Source: Lachnospiraceae bacterium UBA3401
GTDB lineage: Bacteria > Bacillota > Clostridia > Lachnospirales > Lachnospiraceae
Direction: 5' to 3'
DNA: 15,438 nucleotides
Assembly: GCA_002358575.1 (NCBI GenBank)
Contig: DEPD01000154.1
Coordinates: forward strand, 1-15,438
Shown here: in pieces, positions 1 to 7,530 of the stretch
Position numbering within the stretch: position 1 is the stretch's first letter
Layout of the letters: the number at the start of each line of letters is the position of its first letter
The notes under the pieces: model-generated
Databases searched by the model: none
Told to the model about the DNA's origin: nothing
What the model saw: the letters and a program-made list of their open reading frames with translations, nothing else
Program-made: the position numbers and the translations under genes

Positions 1-32
1 TTTTTATAAGTTTTCAGTAACGGCGCATCCGA

Positions 33-791
33 TTGAATCAATTACATACCATACAGAACCCCTGGGCAACAAGCGAGTTGACGGTTCAATGCTGCCATTG
101 CAATGAACTTTTTGTCGCACACCGCATCAACTGTTTCGATATGCTTCTTTGGCCAGAAGGAAGACAAATTTTGAATGAAAACGAATTTTTCCACCCAGTC
201 TGTCCTCACTGTCATATTGCTACAGAAATCATTTATCCCAGCCGTTATATTGACCGAGAACTAGGAATTGCTGCTGTACTCATTCCTGATATCGAACATC
301 AAGATACAGATGAACTATTTTCCTCTCTAAACCGTTATATGGGTTCACTGGCCCTCAACGGAGTACAACATCGGGCAGTTGGTAATTTCTATGCCCTTTC
401 AGAACAGATGCGCATCCACAAATATCATCTAAATGACAAAGCTGTCCAATTGATGAAACCCTTTATTATTGGAAATCTCCAATCCAGAGGTTATGAAGTA
501 TGGAATGGTTTCTTTATGGAACGCGTTCATCCAGAAAAAGCAGAGCAAATGGACGATACTATATATTTTTCTACACAAGAAGATCAATCAAATGTTTACT
601 GTGAAGATATCTATCAATTTCATATCTATCTGACAAACGGGGATATCATTTTACATGGCATCAATGATACTGCCTATCAAATCTGTATGAATATTCTGGC
701 TGATAAAGGTCTGGCTGATGATGATGGACTATTTCATCTCTACGACCTTTCCTGGTCAATTCATTTTCATAACAGTTTACATCAACATTAA
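33..791 (+). CDS. CpXC-domain zinc-ribbon protein, function unknown
   Basis: This 252-residue soluble protein has a zinc-ribbon signature near its N-terminus: C20-x-x-C23 (within CCHC) and C57-P-H-C60. The spacing and the CPxC second knuckle match the CpXC protein family, a Firmicutes family of unknown function. No signal peptide or membrane segment is visible. The rest (about residues 70-252) is acidic and aromatic-rich with no motif I recognise. The start is uncertain. The in-frame stop at 18-20 limits it, the first candidate is a TTG at 33 without a clear Shine-Dalgarno sequence, and the first ATG (codon 37) would remove the first cysteine pair. It lies 19 bp upstream of the TPR gene on the same strand and is probably cotranscribed with it. 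The promoter would lie left of the window. Confidence 0.75.
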   Translation: MNQLHTIQNPWATSELTVQCCHCNELFVAHRINCFDMLLWPEGRQILNENEFFHPVCPHCHIATEIIYPSRYIDRELGIAAVLIPDIEHQDTDELFSSLNRYMGSLALNGVQHRAVGNFYALSEQMRIHKYHLNDKAVQLMKPFIIGNLQSRGYEVWNGFFMERVHPEKAEQMDDTIYFSTQEDQSNVYCEDIYQFHIYLTNGDIILHGINDTAYQICMNILADKGLADDDGLFHLYDLSWSIHFHNSLHQH

Positions 792-810
792 GAAAGGAGG
801 CGCAAAACCA

Positions 811-2358
811 ATGAAATCCGATATTGTGTTAGAAGCAGAAAATCTGTATCAATCCGGGCAAATACAAAAGGCGCTCAAATACTATGCTACCGCACTCTGG
901 CGCGGGGAGGAAAATAACACAGAACTTTTATGCACCTGGCTCAACGACAAAGCGCTTATCACAAAAGCCGGCGAGCAGGCAGTGTGCGCCTTCATCGCTT
1001 CTATTTTATTCACAATTGATCGATGTGATGTCTCTCTTCAAAAATATTTGTGGACGCTCTGCCAGAATATTTTTGACCGCATGACAATATGTGAAGACAG
1101 AAATGACACCTCTGATCGATATGTCGTTGAATGCAACCTTTATCGTCATCAAAAAAATCCTGAAAAAGCGTTGGAAATAATTTTAAAAGGGCTTGCCAAA
1201 GGAGGTACTACTTCCAGATACACCTTTGCAGGACTGACTTATCTTGATTTGGAAAAGGAAGCGGAAGCAGAGAAATATATTGCTCTGGGATATCAATCCG
1301 ATCCGAAAAATGCTTCTGCCTACAATGATTTAGGTGATTATTACTTTGACAGAAGGCAGTGGGAAAAAGCATCTGACTGTTATTATAAAGTTTTAGAAAC
1401 TGGCGATTACAATGATTGCAACTGGGCGGAACCTTCATGGATTTTCTGCTGTTATATGTCGGACCCTGACCCCTATGAACTGGAACGCCTTCTACTATGT
1501 GCCGCGTCCGAGCCTGACAATCAACGGGCGCAATCTCTCTGTGAAATGGCTGCTATGGAACAACTAATTCCCAATGTCGATTATCTTGTTTCAAGTTCAG
1601 AGAGCATTATAAATCTTGTGCGCAACGTCCGTGAAAATGGCAAAACTTCTGGGGTAACTAGCTGTGCAACCTCCTGTCAGGAATCTGCAAGCAGCATCAA
1701 TGCCATGCGTCTTGCACTGGAAGAAATCACAGGAAAACCGTCTTATTTTGTTGTTCTGGCAAACAAGGCACAAAAACCACCACTAGAGCAACCAATTGAT
1801 AAAGAAGGACTTATCCTGTGGAATTATCACGATATCAACACCCCAACCCCCGCAGTCGATCAGCCGTCAGAATATATCAGTCAGCTTGTCGAAGAATTAG
1901 CAGCGACAGATTTTTCACTTCCCAAATGGTATGAAGCTGCCAAAAAGTACGCTGCTATGATTTCGGAAAACCAATATAATGAACTTTATGGGGTGATGGT
2001 ATTTCCCCCGCGCCAGACTGTCAGTCAATATCCTGTTGAGGATTGGCTATTTCGTGTTCAGTTCGCAGCCGTATGCGTTTTAGCACACATATCACTCCAT
2101 GAAATTGACAAGATTTGCAAAGGTCAACTTGACTGGCCGATTATTCCAGCATTTACACTGGCTGCATGGCTTGCCACGCAGGATGCCACATATATTCCAT
2201 GGGCAGAAAAAATTTTAATTCTTATAGAAAGCAGAATTTCACAAGAAAATTATTGCTTTTTTGAGCACGCATTTACTTGTGCTGCATATCTGCTGCCAGG
2301 CAAAGATAAAAAATACTATACAAATTTATGGCATTGGAGACAGTTGACAGAAAGATAA
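811..2358 (+). CDS. TPR-repeat protein, function unknown
   Basis: This 515-residue cytoplasmic protein has TPR-like helical hairpins at about residues 1-30, 104-130, 135-165 and 168-198. The clearest are the Gly/Ala-rich units reading GLTYLDLEKEAEAEKY and NDLGDYYFDRRQWEKA, separated by the classic DP turn. The C-terminal 300 residues are mixed helical with many Trp, Tyr and Cys residues and match no family I know. The reading frame is open from 718, but the ATG at 811 is chosen because AGGAGG sits about 10 nt before it and because an earlier start would overlap the CpXC gene. TPRs mediate protein-protein contacts, so a partner role with the CpXC protein is plausible but unproven. The stop codon lies inside the left arm of the convergent terminator. 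Confidence 0.82.
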   Translation: MKSDIVLEAENLYQSGQIQKALKYYATALWRGEENNTELLCTWLNDKALITKAGEQAVCAFIASILFTIDRCDVSLQKYLWTLCQNIFDRMTICEDRNDTSDRYVVECNLYRHQKNPEKALEIILKGLAKGGTTSRYTFAGLTYLDLEKEAEAEKYIALGYQSDPKNASAYNDLGDYYFDRRQWEKASDCYYKVLETGDYNDCNWAEPSWIFCCYMSDPDPYELERLLLCAASEPDNQRAQSLCEMAAMEQLIPNVDYLVSSSESIINLVRNVRENGKTSGVTSCATSCQESASSINAMRLALEEITGKPSYFVVLANKAQKPPLEQPIDKEGLILWNYHDINTPTPAVDQPSEYISQLVEELAATDFSLPKWYEAAKKYAAMISENQYNELYGVMVFPPRQTVSQYPVEDWLFRVQFAAVCVLAHISLHEIDKICKGQLDWPIIPAFTLAAWLATQDATYIPWAEKILILIESRISQENYCFFEHAFTCAAYLLPGKDKKYYTNLWHWRQLTER

Positions 2359-2391
2359 GGTGTTGTCAAATTTTGACAACACCTTATCTTT
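2351..2391. terminator. Bidirectional stem-loop terminator between convergent genes
   Basis: The arms at 2351-2370 and 2372-2391 are perfectly complementary over 20 bp with a single central base, so in RNA the innermost A-U pairs must open to form the loop. The left arm begins AAAGATAAGG and the right arm ends CCTTATCTTT, giving a short T run on the outgoing side of either strand. It sits between the TPR gene (+) and the GH8 gene (-) and overlaps the last codons of the TPR gene, including its TAA. A two-way intrinsic terminator is the natural reading, although the U tracts are short. Confidence 0.82.
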
Positions 2392-2399
2392 CACAGAAA

Positions 2400-3530
2400 T
2401 TACCAGATTTTATAATTCCCACTGAGCGCTAAGAAGGCAAAGAAATACAAACAATTGTCATAATATCTTCTCTCTCCTGTGCGCATAGGCATTTTCCAGA
2501 AACATTCAACCCACTCTTTACTATCGTTTGTGGTCGCTGCCAGTGTTGACATTGCCACAGTTGCAGGAATCGCTATTGGGTGGAGTGCCCACTCTTTTGC
2601 CACACTTCCGTCAATTTCATAAATATGATATGTATTTTTTCTACAATCCTTCAACAAAAACTCTTGAATTGCCTGCGCTGCATGGCACTGTCCCTCGTCT
2701 TTTCCAAACCATTCATAGTCCAGTCCAATGTTTGCCACTGTGCGATAGGAATCACTATAAAACCAGTCATGTCTATCGTCTGTCCACGGCAGTTTCCTGC
2801 GCATTGGGCTCCCGTCAAACTCAGCATACTCCGCCGAAAAACCAGTCTTTTCATGACATGCCTTCACCAAATATCTGCGACTCTCCACCGCTGCCTGCTC
2901 CCAAAATTCCCTGTCTTCCTCATATGCCCACAATGCAAACAGTTCATAGAAATGTGGTAGATGATAAGATGGATCTGTAAAATCACTCCCAGGAACAAAT
3001 AAAATCTGATGATTATTCCAATTCCACATTGGCACTCCAGGTCTGCCATTCTCTCCTTTATGAAGACATGCTCTTAGAATTTCTTGCGCTTCGTAAGAAT
3101 AATTGAAAATGCCTTCTCCATCTCCCCATCTGTGTGAGGCAAAGAAAAGCGCCATCGCAAAATACTCCTCCCCATCTGGCGCAGGGCTGTCTGCATTTTT
3201 TGTGCCGTCCGTCGCACAAGACCACGCAAAATATCCCTCGTGAAATCCATCTGACATCCACATATAAGTCTTTACCCACTTCCAAAGTCGGTCAAACTCC
3301 TCATGCATATCAAGCTGCACACAGAGCATCATTCCGTAGGACATGCCTTCTGTGCGAACATCATTATTGCCTGTATCCATGATATACGCCATATTATCTT
3401 CCACTGGATAATAGACACGCTCATCCTCTTTTCCATAAAAATAGGAATCCCGAATTTCCCGAAGCCGGGCTTCTACCTGCGCAGGTTCAATTCCAATTTC
3501 TACAAATACATTGCGATATTGTTTCTTCAT
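2400..3530 (-). CDS. rex: GH8 reducing-end xylose-releasing exo-oligoxylanase
   Basis: This 376-residue enzyme is collinear with the GH8 exo-oligoxylanases (EC 3.2.1.156), which cleave xylose from the reducing end of xylotriose and longer xylo-oligosaccharides with inversion. The expected active-site residues are present: E61 in RTEGMSYGMM (general acid), D119 in SPAPDGEEYF (family-conserved Asp), and D260 in FYSDSYRT (general base position). H317 in ALHPIAI is a candidate for the loop His linked to reducing-end specificity. There is no signal peptide, so it should act in the cytoplasm on imported oligosaccharides. An AAAGGAA ribosome binding site precedes the ATG. The start overlaps the stop of the 58-codon GH3 remnant (ATGA). 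It is the last gene of the - strand locus and is followed by the inverted repeat at 2351-2391. Confidence 0.92.
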   Translation of the reverse strand: MKKQYRNVFVEIGIEPAQVEARLREIRDSYFYGKEDERVYYPVEDNMAYIMDTGNNDVRTEGMSYGMMLCVQLDMHEEFDRLWKWVKTYMWMSDGFHEGYFAWSCATDGTKNADSPAPDGEEYFAMALFFASHRWGDGEGIFNYSYEAQEILRACLHKGENGRPGVPMWNWNNHQILFVPGSDFTDPSYHLPHFYELFALWAYEEDREFWEQAAVESRRYLVKACHEKTGFSAEYAEFDGSPMRRKLPWTDDRHDWFYSDSYRTVANIGLDYEWFGKDEGQCHAAQAIQEFLLKDCRKNTYHIYEIDGSVAKEWALHPIAIPATVAMSTLAATTNDSKEWVECFWKMPMRTGERRYYDNCLYFFAFLALSGNYKIW

Positions 3531-3703
3531 AATTTATTCCTTTCGTAAAAATGACATAATTTTACATAAATACTTATCCATTGTATCCCTACAACAATCT
3601 CTACGCCACGCTTAATATTTGGTGTGCCAATAAACGTGATATTTGGATATGTATAATCTGTGTAAGACAATCCATATCCAAACGGGTAAAGAAGCTCTTG
3701 CAT
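3527..3703 (-). pseudogene. C-terminal remnant of a GH3 glycosidase
   Basis: A 58-codon open frame, ATG at 3703 to TGA at 3527, begins MQELLYPFGYGLSYTDYTYP. The LYPFGYGLSYT stretch is the hallmark near the C-terminal part of GH3 beta-glucosidases and beta-xylosidases, just before their fibronectin-III-like domain. The next 20 or so residues (around NIKRGVEIVVG) still fit the first strands of that domain. Similarity then fades and the frame stops at the first bases of the GH8 gene. No ribosome binding site precedes the ATG and the roughly 650-700 upstream residues of a GH3 enzyme are absent, replaced by the end of SBP2 only 11 nt away. I read it as a deletion scar of a former GH3 gene in the operon. 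A new translated micro-ORF is a less likely alternative. Confidence 0.72.
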
Positions 3704-3714
3704 TATATTTTGAT

Positions 3715-5370
3715 TTATTTCACAACTGCTATCCTGCGCTCCAATTCGTGCTGCATTTCCTCAAAAAAGATTTCAGGCTGACATGCTGCATAATCTTCCA
3801 TATACTGCTGCCACATTCCCTCGAAATCCTCTGTCATCACAACACGAGGAAGATAATGAATCTTAATGCTTTTCATCTTTTCCCATACACTTCCTGCCTC
3901 TGTTTCTGATGTAAGCATTTCAGAGTATGAATACATAGGAAACCAAGGTCCTGGCGCATTGTTGCTTCCAAGCATCTCCACATAATTTCTGCATCCATAT
4001 GCCACTAGGCATTCCTTCACATCAGGAGCCAATGCATTCAAAAATTCGTCTGTTTGATACTCTGGAGAAAATGCATTAATACCATCACTTAACATTCCCT
4101 CTATCCGTGGGAAATAGGAATACATACAGAAATGCGCATTACTGTAATCCAGATTTTTCGCTCTCTCCCTTTGTTCTGGTGTCCTGTAATACACTCCGTT
4201 CACATACACATCATAATCTATTCCCTCAATTCCCCAGTATCTAAGCTTTAGAATTTCCTCGTCGAGAAGATCGTTGATAAACTGCATTGCTCCTTTCAAA
4301 TCCTCGCAACTTACTGTGATAGAAATACCATCAGCCACGCTCAGTTCCGCTCCTCGCTTAATATGCCATTGGTTTTGAATACCTCTGTCAATCGTAATCG
4401 GCAGAGGTACATATCCATAGTTTTGCACAGGCATATTTTCCAGGGAAGTATTGACAGAATATGCAAACTGCCACCACTGATCCACCATGCCAAGTACTCT
4501 TCCACTGGCAATTTTCTCAAGATATTCCTGGTAGCTCTGTGTAAAAAATTCCTGGTCAACAATCCCTTTGTTGTACTCCTCATTCAGCTTTTTGAAATAC
4601 CGTTTGGCAGTCTCAGAAGTGTTATAATCCAACACGGTTCGCGTGTTAGTGTCCACCATACAGCTTCCATCATTCGGAAACCCATCGAGAAACTGCGGTG
4701 GATTTTCTAAACAAAAATATCTCCAATCATCACAGAGTATCGTAAATGGAATGTTTTCCATTATCTCTTCCTGTCGAAATGGATTTTCCATCACTGGATT
4801 TTCCGCTACATACGCTTCAAGCAAAGCAAAATATTCGTCCAGTGTACGAATATCAGGATATCCTGCCCATTTAAGCACTCGTGTTTGTATCCAAAATGCC
4901 TCGCCTTCATGCAACACTTCCTCCACTTTGCCATGTACAATTCCAAACTGTGGAATCCAATATACATGTCCATCTGCCTGCCGGAATCTGTCCCATATTT
5001 CCGAAGGCAGAAAATTTTTAATATTCGGATAATCATCCCAATACACATCAATTGGAATCAATGCTCCCGCCTCATAAAGCACTGTATTACCGGAGATAAA
5101 ATCTGTATACTCTCCACTCGCAATATAAGAGGCAATTGCCTCGTCAGCGGACTTCCCAGAAAGCCACTGCTCCTGACAATATGCACCAATTTTTTGTGCG
5201 ATCAGCTCCTTAATCTCATTATCCTCATTAATTGTATTCCCAGGGACATCAAAAAAGGCTGTAAACTCTTTTATTTTCTGATTCTTTCCGTCGTCCATTA
5301 TCCTTGTTATAAGAAATATGGCCAGCACCACCCAAGTCAAAACAAGCCCTATTATGGTTTTTTTCTTCAT
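3715..5370 (-). CDS. ABC transporter solute-binding protein 2, membrane-anchored (LplA-like)
   Basis: This 551-residue extracellular sugar-binding protein is a full-length paralog of the binding protein at 7531-9264, identical at roughly half of the positions by eye. Shared blocks include FTAFF-VPG near the start, CDDWRYFCLEN, FTILCDDW/YTILCDDW, QFLDG-PNDGSC, RVLGM-DQWW, VPLPITI and APGPW-PMYSYS. These Trp/Tyr-rich patches are likely sugar contacts. The N-terminus is different: residues 6-26 form a hydrophobic segment with no lipobox Cys and no obvious signal peptidase site, so it probably stays as a membrane anchor with almost no linker. AAGGAG lies 8 nt before the ATG. It follows the permeases, but a consensus promoter in the gap (5460-5488) suggests separate expression together with the GH8 gene. 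Confidence 0.88.
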   Translation of the reverse strand: MKKKTIIGLVLTWVVLAIFLITRIMDDGKNQKIKEFTAFFDVPGNTINEDNEIKELIAQKIGAYCQEQWLSGKSADEAIASYIASGEYTDFISGNTVLYEAGALIPIDVYWDDYPNIKNFLPSEIWDRFRQADGHVYWIPQFGIVHGKVEEVLHEGEAFWIQTRVLKWAGYPDIRTLDEYFALLEAYVAENPVMENPFRQEEIMENIPFTILCDDWRYFCLENPPQFLDGFPNDGSCMVDTNTRTVLDYNTSETAKRYFKKLNEEYNKGIVDQEFFTQSYQEYLEKIASGRVLGMVDQWWQFAYSVNTSLENMPVQNYGYVPLPITIDRGIQNQWHIKRGAELSVADGISITVSCEDLKGAMQFINDLLDEEILKLRYWGIEGIDYDVYVNGVYYRTPEQRERAKNLDYSNAHFCMYSYFPRIEGMLSDGINAFSPEYQTDEFLNALAPDVKECLVAYGCRNYVEMLGSNNAPGPWFPMYSYSEMLTSETEAGSVWEKMKSIKIHYLPRVVMTEDFEGMWQQYMEDYAACQPEIFFEEMQHELERRIAVVK

Positions 5371-5459
5371 CTGCTGACTCCTTTTACTAATAACTTCTCA
5401 GAATCTTCTCGTAGCATCAAATACAAAAAAACTTCGAGAATCTATATATCTCTGTACTC

Positions 5460-5488
5460 ATTATAATTATTCCATCACAAGTCAGCAA
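5460..5488 (-). promoter_or_regulatory. Sigma-A-type promoter upstream of SBP2
   Basis: On the - strand, TTGCTG (5488-5483) and TATAAT (5465-5460) are separated by exactly 17 nt. Transcription would start near 5453 and give a leader of about 80 nt before the SBP2 ATG. The promoter starts 11 bp past the stop of the YtcP-like permease gene. The leader contains a weak inverted repeat (TTCTCG at 5440-5435, CGAGAA at 5411-5406) of unknown meaning. Confidence 0.7.
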
Positions 5489-5498
5489 TTCTAAAATC

Positions 5499-6401
5499 TT
5501 ATTCCTTCACACCACCAATTGTAAGCCCAGTCACAAAATACCGCTGTAAAAATGGATATAAACAAATGATTGGAAGCATTGTAAGGATCGTAGCTGCTGC
5601 ACGAACCGAAGTCGGCGTGACTGTTCCTGCTGCATTTTTCATCGCCTCCGCTGAAGTACCCTGGTTCGTAACAGAAGATAACAATTTCATCAACTCATAC
5701 TGTAACGTTGTCAAATGAGAACTCATTCGGTTGTACAACATAGCATCAAACCAAGAATTCCACTGTCCTACTGCCACAAAAAGTGCAACTGTCGCATACA
5801 CAGGCTTACAAAGTGGCGATATAATTTTTATAAAAATTGTTGTATACCCTGCACCGTCAAGCTGTGCTGACTCCTCAAGGCTATCTGGAATTCCTGTCAT
5901 ATAGGTACGAATCACTAACATATTGAATGCACTAAACATTCCAGGAATTACATAAACCCAAAAACTATTGGTCAAATGAAGACCTCTGTATAGTAAAAAT
6001 GTAGGAATCATACCACCATTGACATACATTGTAATAACCCAAAACAAGGAAAGCTCCTGCTTAAAAAGAAAGTTCTTCCTGCTCACAATAAAAGCAAGAA
6101 TTGCATTTGCTGCCAATGCGAGCAATGTTCCTAAAACTGTCCTTGCCACTGTAATATAAGCACCTGTAATCAAATTCTGTTTTTGAAGTACCGTAATATA
6201 ATTTTTCAGCGTCCATTTTCTTGGCCAGAGATAAATGCCTCCTCTGAGTGCATCTGTACCATCATTAAATGAGATTGCAAGTGTATTCAATACTGGATAC
6301 AATGTAATGATCACGAACAAAATCATAAACAGCGTATTGCATATAACAAACACTTTATCCCATGCAGAAGTTTTTATTTTACTGCTTTTTACCTTTTCCA
6401 T
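5499..6401 (-). CDS. ytcP: ABC sugar transporter permease, YtcP/CUT1 type
   Basis: This 300-residue inner permease subunit of a carbohydrate ABC importer has about six hydrophobic segments, beginning at roughly residues 16-42, 85-107, 117-137, 143-165, 200-220 and 268-286. The cytoplasmic EAA loop that contacts the ATPase is seen at about 173-200 (SLEESAQLDGAGY followed by FIKIISPL). The C-terminus, RYFVTGLTIGGVKE, is typical of YtcP relatives. The frame is open to 6461, but the ATG at 6401 is chosen because AAAGGAG precedes it by 6 nt and because the longer form would overlap the upstream permease. It lies 13 bp after the LplB-like gene and the two should form the heterodimeric channel. Confidence 0.92.
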   Translation of the reverse strand: MEKVKSSKIKTSAWDKVFVICNTLFMILFVIITLYPVLNTLAISFNDGTDALRGGIYLWPRKWTLKNYITVLQKQNLITGAYITVARTVLGTLLALAANAILAFIVSRKNFLFKQELSLFWVITMYVNGGMIPTFLLYRGLHLTNSFWVYVIPGMFSAFNMLVIRTYMTGIPDSLEESAQLDGAGYTTIFIKIISPLCKPVYATVALFVAVGQWNSWFDAMLYNRMSSHLTTLQYELMKLLSSVTNQGTSAEAMKNAAGTVTPTSVRAAATILTMLPIICLYPFLQRYFVTGLTIGGVKE

Positions 6402-6414
6402 TTGCGTCTCCTTT

Positions 6415-7344
6415 CTAGAATAACCGCTCTTCGCCGTTTTTCTTTGCAATCTGGTTTGCAATCAAAATCAGCACGATACTTACAAAGCTCTTAAAGATAC
6501 CTGCTGCAGTACCAATGGAAAAGTCATTCTGGCTGATACCCCATTTCAACACATAAATATCGATTGTCTCTGACACGCTCTTTACCAGACCATTTCCGAG
6601 CAAATACTGAATTTCAAAACCTGCATTTAACACATTACCCACATTCATCAACAAAAGAATCATAATTGTCGGTTTGATGCCAGGAAGTGTCACATAACGG
6701 ATACGCGCCCAGCGTCCAGCGCCATCCATGTTTGCCGCCTCATAGAGTGAAGGGTCAATTGCAGTGATCGCAGACAGATAAATAATCGCATTCCAACCTG
6801 TCTCTTTCCACACATTGGCAAATGCAACAATTGGCCAGAAATATTTCGGGTGTGCAAAAAAATTGAGTGGCTGGTCTAATATATGAAGTTTTAGAAGCAG
6901 CTCATTGATAATTCCTGTGCTGGACAGCGCATCATGAAGAATCCCTGTAACGATAATCCATGAGAGGAAATGTGGCAGGTATGAGATTGTCTGCACAGTC
7001 TTTTTTCCTCCATTTGATTTCACTTCATTCAGCAGAATTGCAAACACAATTGCCGCAACAAATGTAACCACTAGATTAATTACACCCATACCCAATGTAT
7101 TTCTGATTACGCGAATAAAAGTGTCATCTGAAAATAGTTGTTTAAATTTATCCAAACCTACAAAAGCAGAGTGGAACAGTCCGTCCTTTGGCTTATAATT
7201 CTGAAATGCCATCACCCACCCAGCCAACGGCAGGTAACAAAAGATAACACCATACACCACTATAACAAGTGACCATATAATCAATACCTTCTGCTTTTTT
7301 ATCTCTTTCCATGTTATATCTCTTTTCTTTTCCTGTGAAGCCAT
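6415..7344 (-). CDS. lplB: ABC sugar transporter permease, LplB/CUT1 type
   Basis: This 309-residue partner permease has about six membrane segments, starting at roughly residues 20-45, 82-106, 122-140, 168-195, 222-245 and 280-302. The EAA loop is at about 200-224 (YEAANMDGAGRW, then VTLPGIKP). The FVGLDKFKQLF stretch before the second helix and the YLPHFLSW motif are characteristic of the LplB group, which pairs with YtcP and a large LplA-like binding protein. AAGGAG lies 8 nt before the ATG. No ATP-binding subunit is encoded nearby, as is common for this transporter class, which usually shares a general MsmX/MsmK-type ATPase. The gap to the upstream binding-protein gene carries a series of hairpins. 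Confidence 0.92.
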   Translation of the reverse strand: MASQEKKRDITWKEIKKQKVLIIWSLVIVVYGVIFCYLPLAGWVMAFQNYKPKDGLFHSAFVGLDKFKQLFSDDTFIRVIRNTLGMGVINLVVTFVAAIVFAILLNEVKSNGGKKTVQTISYLPHFLSWIIVTGILHDALSSTGIINELLLKLHILDQPLNFFAHPKYFWPIVAFANVWKETGWNAIIYLSAITAIDPSLYEAANMDGAGRWARIRYVTLPGIKPTIMILLLMNVGNVLNAGFEIQYLLGNGLVKSVSETIDIYVLKWGISQNDFSIGTAAGIFKSFVSIVLILIANQIAKKNGEERLF

Positions 7345-7364
7345 ATTTTCACTCCTTTATTTAA

Positions 7365-7393
7365 AGGGCGGACCGTTTTGATCAGTCCGCCCT
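7365..7393 (-). terminator. GC-rich stem-loop before the permease genes (attenuator-like)
   Basis: Perfect 9-bp arms, AGGGCGGAC at 7365-7373 and GTCCGCCCT at 7385-7393, enclose an 11-nt loop. On the - strand the stem ends in GCCC followed by TTTAAATAAA, a weak U-rich tail, directly ahead of the permease ribosome binding site. This fits a leaky terminator or mRNA-stabilising hairpin that would lower permease expression relative to the binding protein. It could also simply block 3' exonucleases. Confidence 0.6.
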
Positions 7394-7421
7394 ATCTGAT
7401 TGCCATTGCTTATAATATAAC

Positions 7422-7511
7422 TTATCAGAAGTTGACCTTTACTTCTGATAAAAGGCGCTGTCCTCTGCGCCGTGCATCCGACTATAAGAACCTGTTCTTG
7501 CTTCTTATAGT
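7422..7511 (-). repeat. Cluster of three further stem-loops after SBP1
   Basis: Three inverted repeats follow one another in the SBP1-permease gap. One has 11-bp arms at 7422-7432 and 7441-7451 (TTATCAGAAGT/ACTTCTGATAA, 8-nt loop). One has 5-bp GC arms at 7454-7458 and 7467-7471 (GGCGC/GCGCC), followed on the - strand by TTTT. One has 10-bp arms at 7481-7490 and 7502-7511 (ACTATAAGAA/TTCTTATAGT, 11-nt loop). Together with the hairpin at 7365-7393 they fill most of the 186-nt spacer. Such a run downstream of a binding-protein gene is likely to protect its 3' end or tune polarity. Confidence 0.6.
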
Positions 7512-7530
7512 ATGATTTTGCAGACATTCC

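Noticed and set aside
718..810. Longer N-terminus for the TPR protein starting at 718
   Set aside because: It would overlap the CpXC gene by 74 bp and has no ribosome binding site, while the ATG at 811 has a strong AGGAGG.
2528..2980. Long + strand open frames (150 and 126 codons) across the GH8 gene
   Set aside because: They are antisense to a gene with a clear family fit and active-site residues, lack ribosome binding sites, and have unnatural composition.
5406..5440. Riboswitch or attenuator in the SBP2 leader
   Set aside because: Only a 6-bp stem with a 23-nt loop is visible, and no known aptamer pattern or terminator is present.
4363..5466. Several + strand open frames of 115-193 codons opposite SBP2
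   Set aside because: They are shadows of the SBP2 coding strand. Their translations are rich in Cys, His, Ile and Ser, with no domain seen.
6402..6461. Longer N-terminus for the YtcP-like permease starting at 6461
   Set aside because: It overlaps the end of the LplB-like gene, and the ATG at 6401 has an ideal AAAGGAG.
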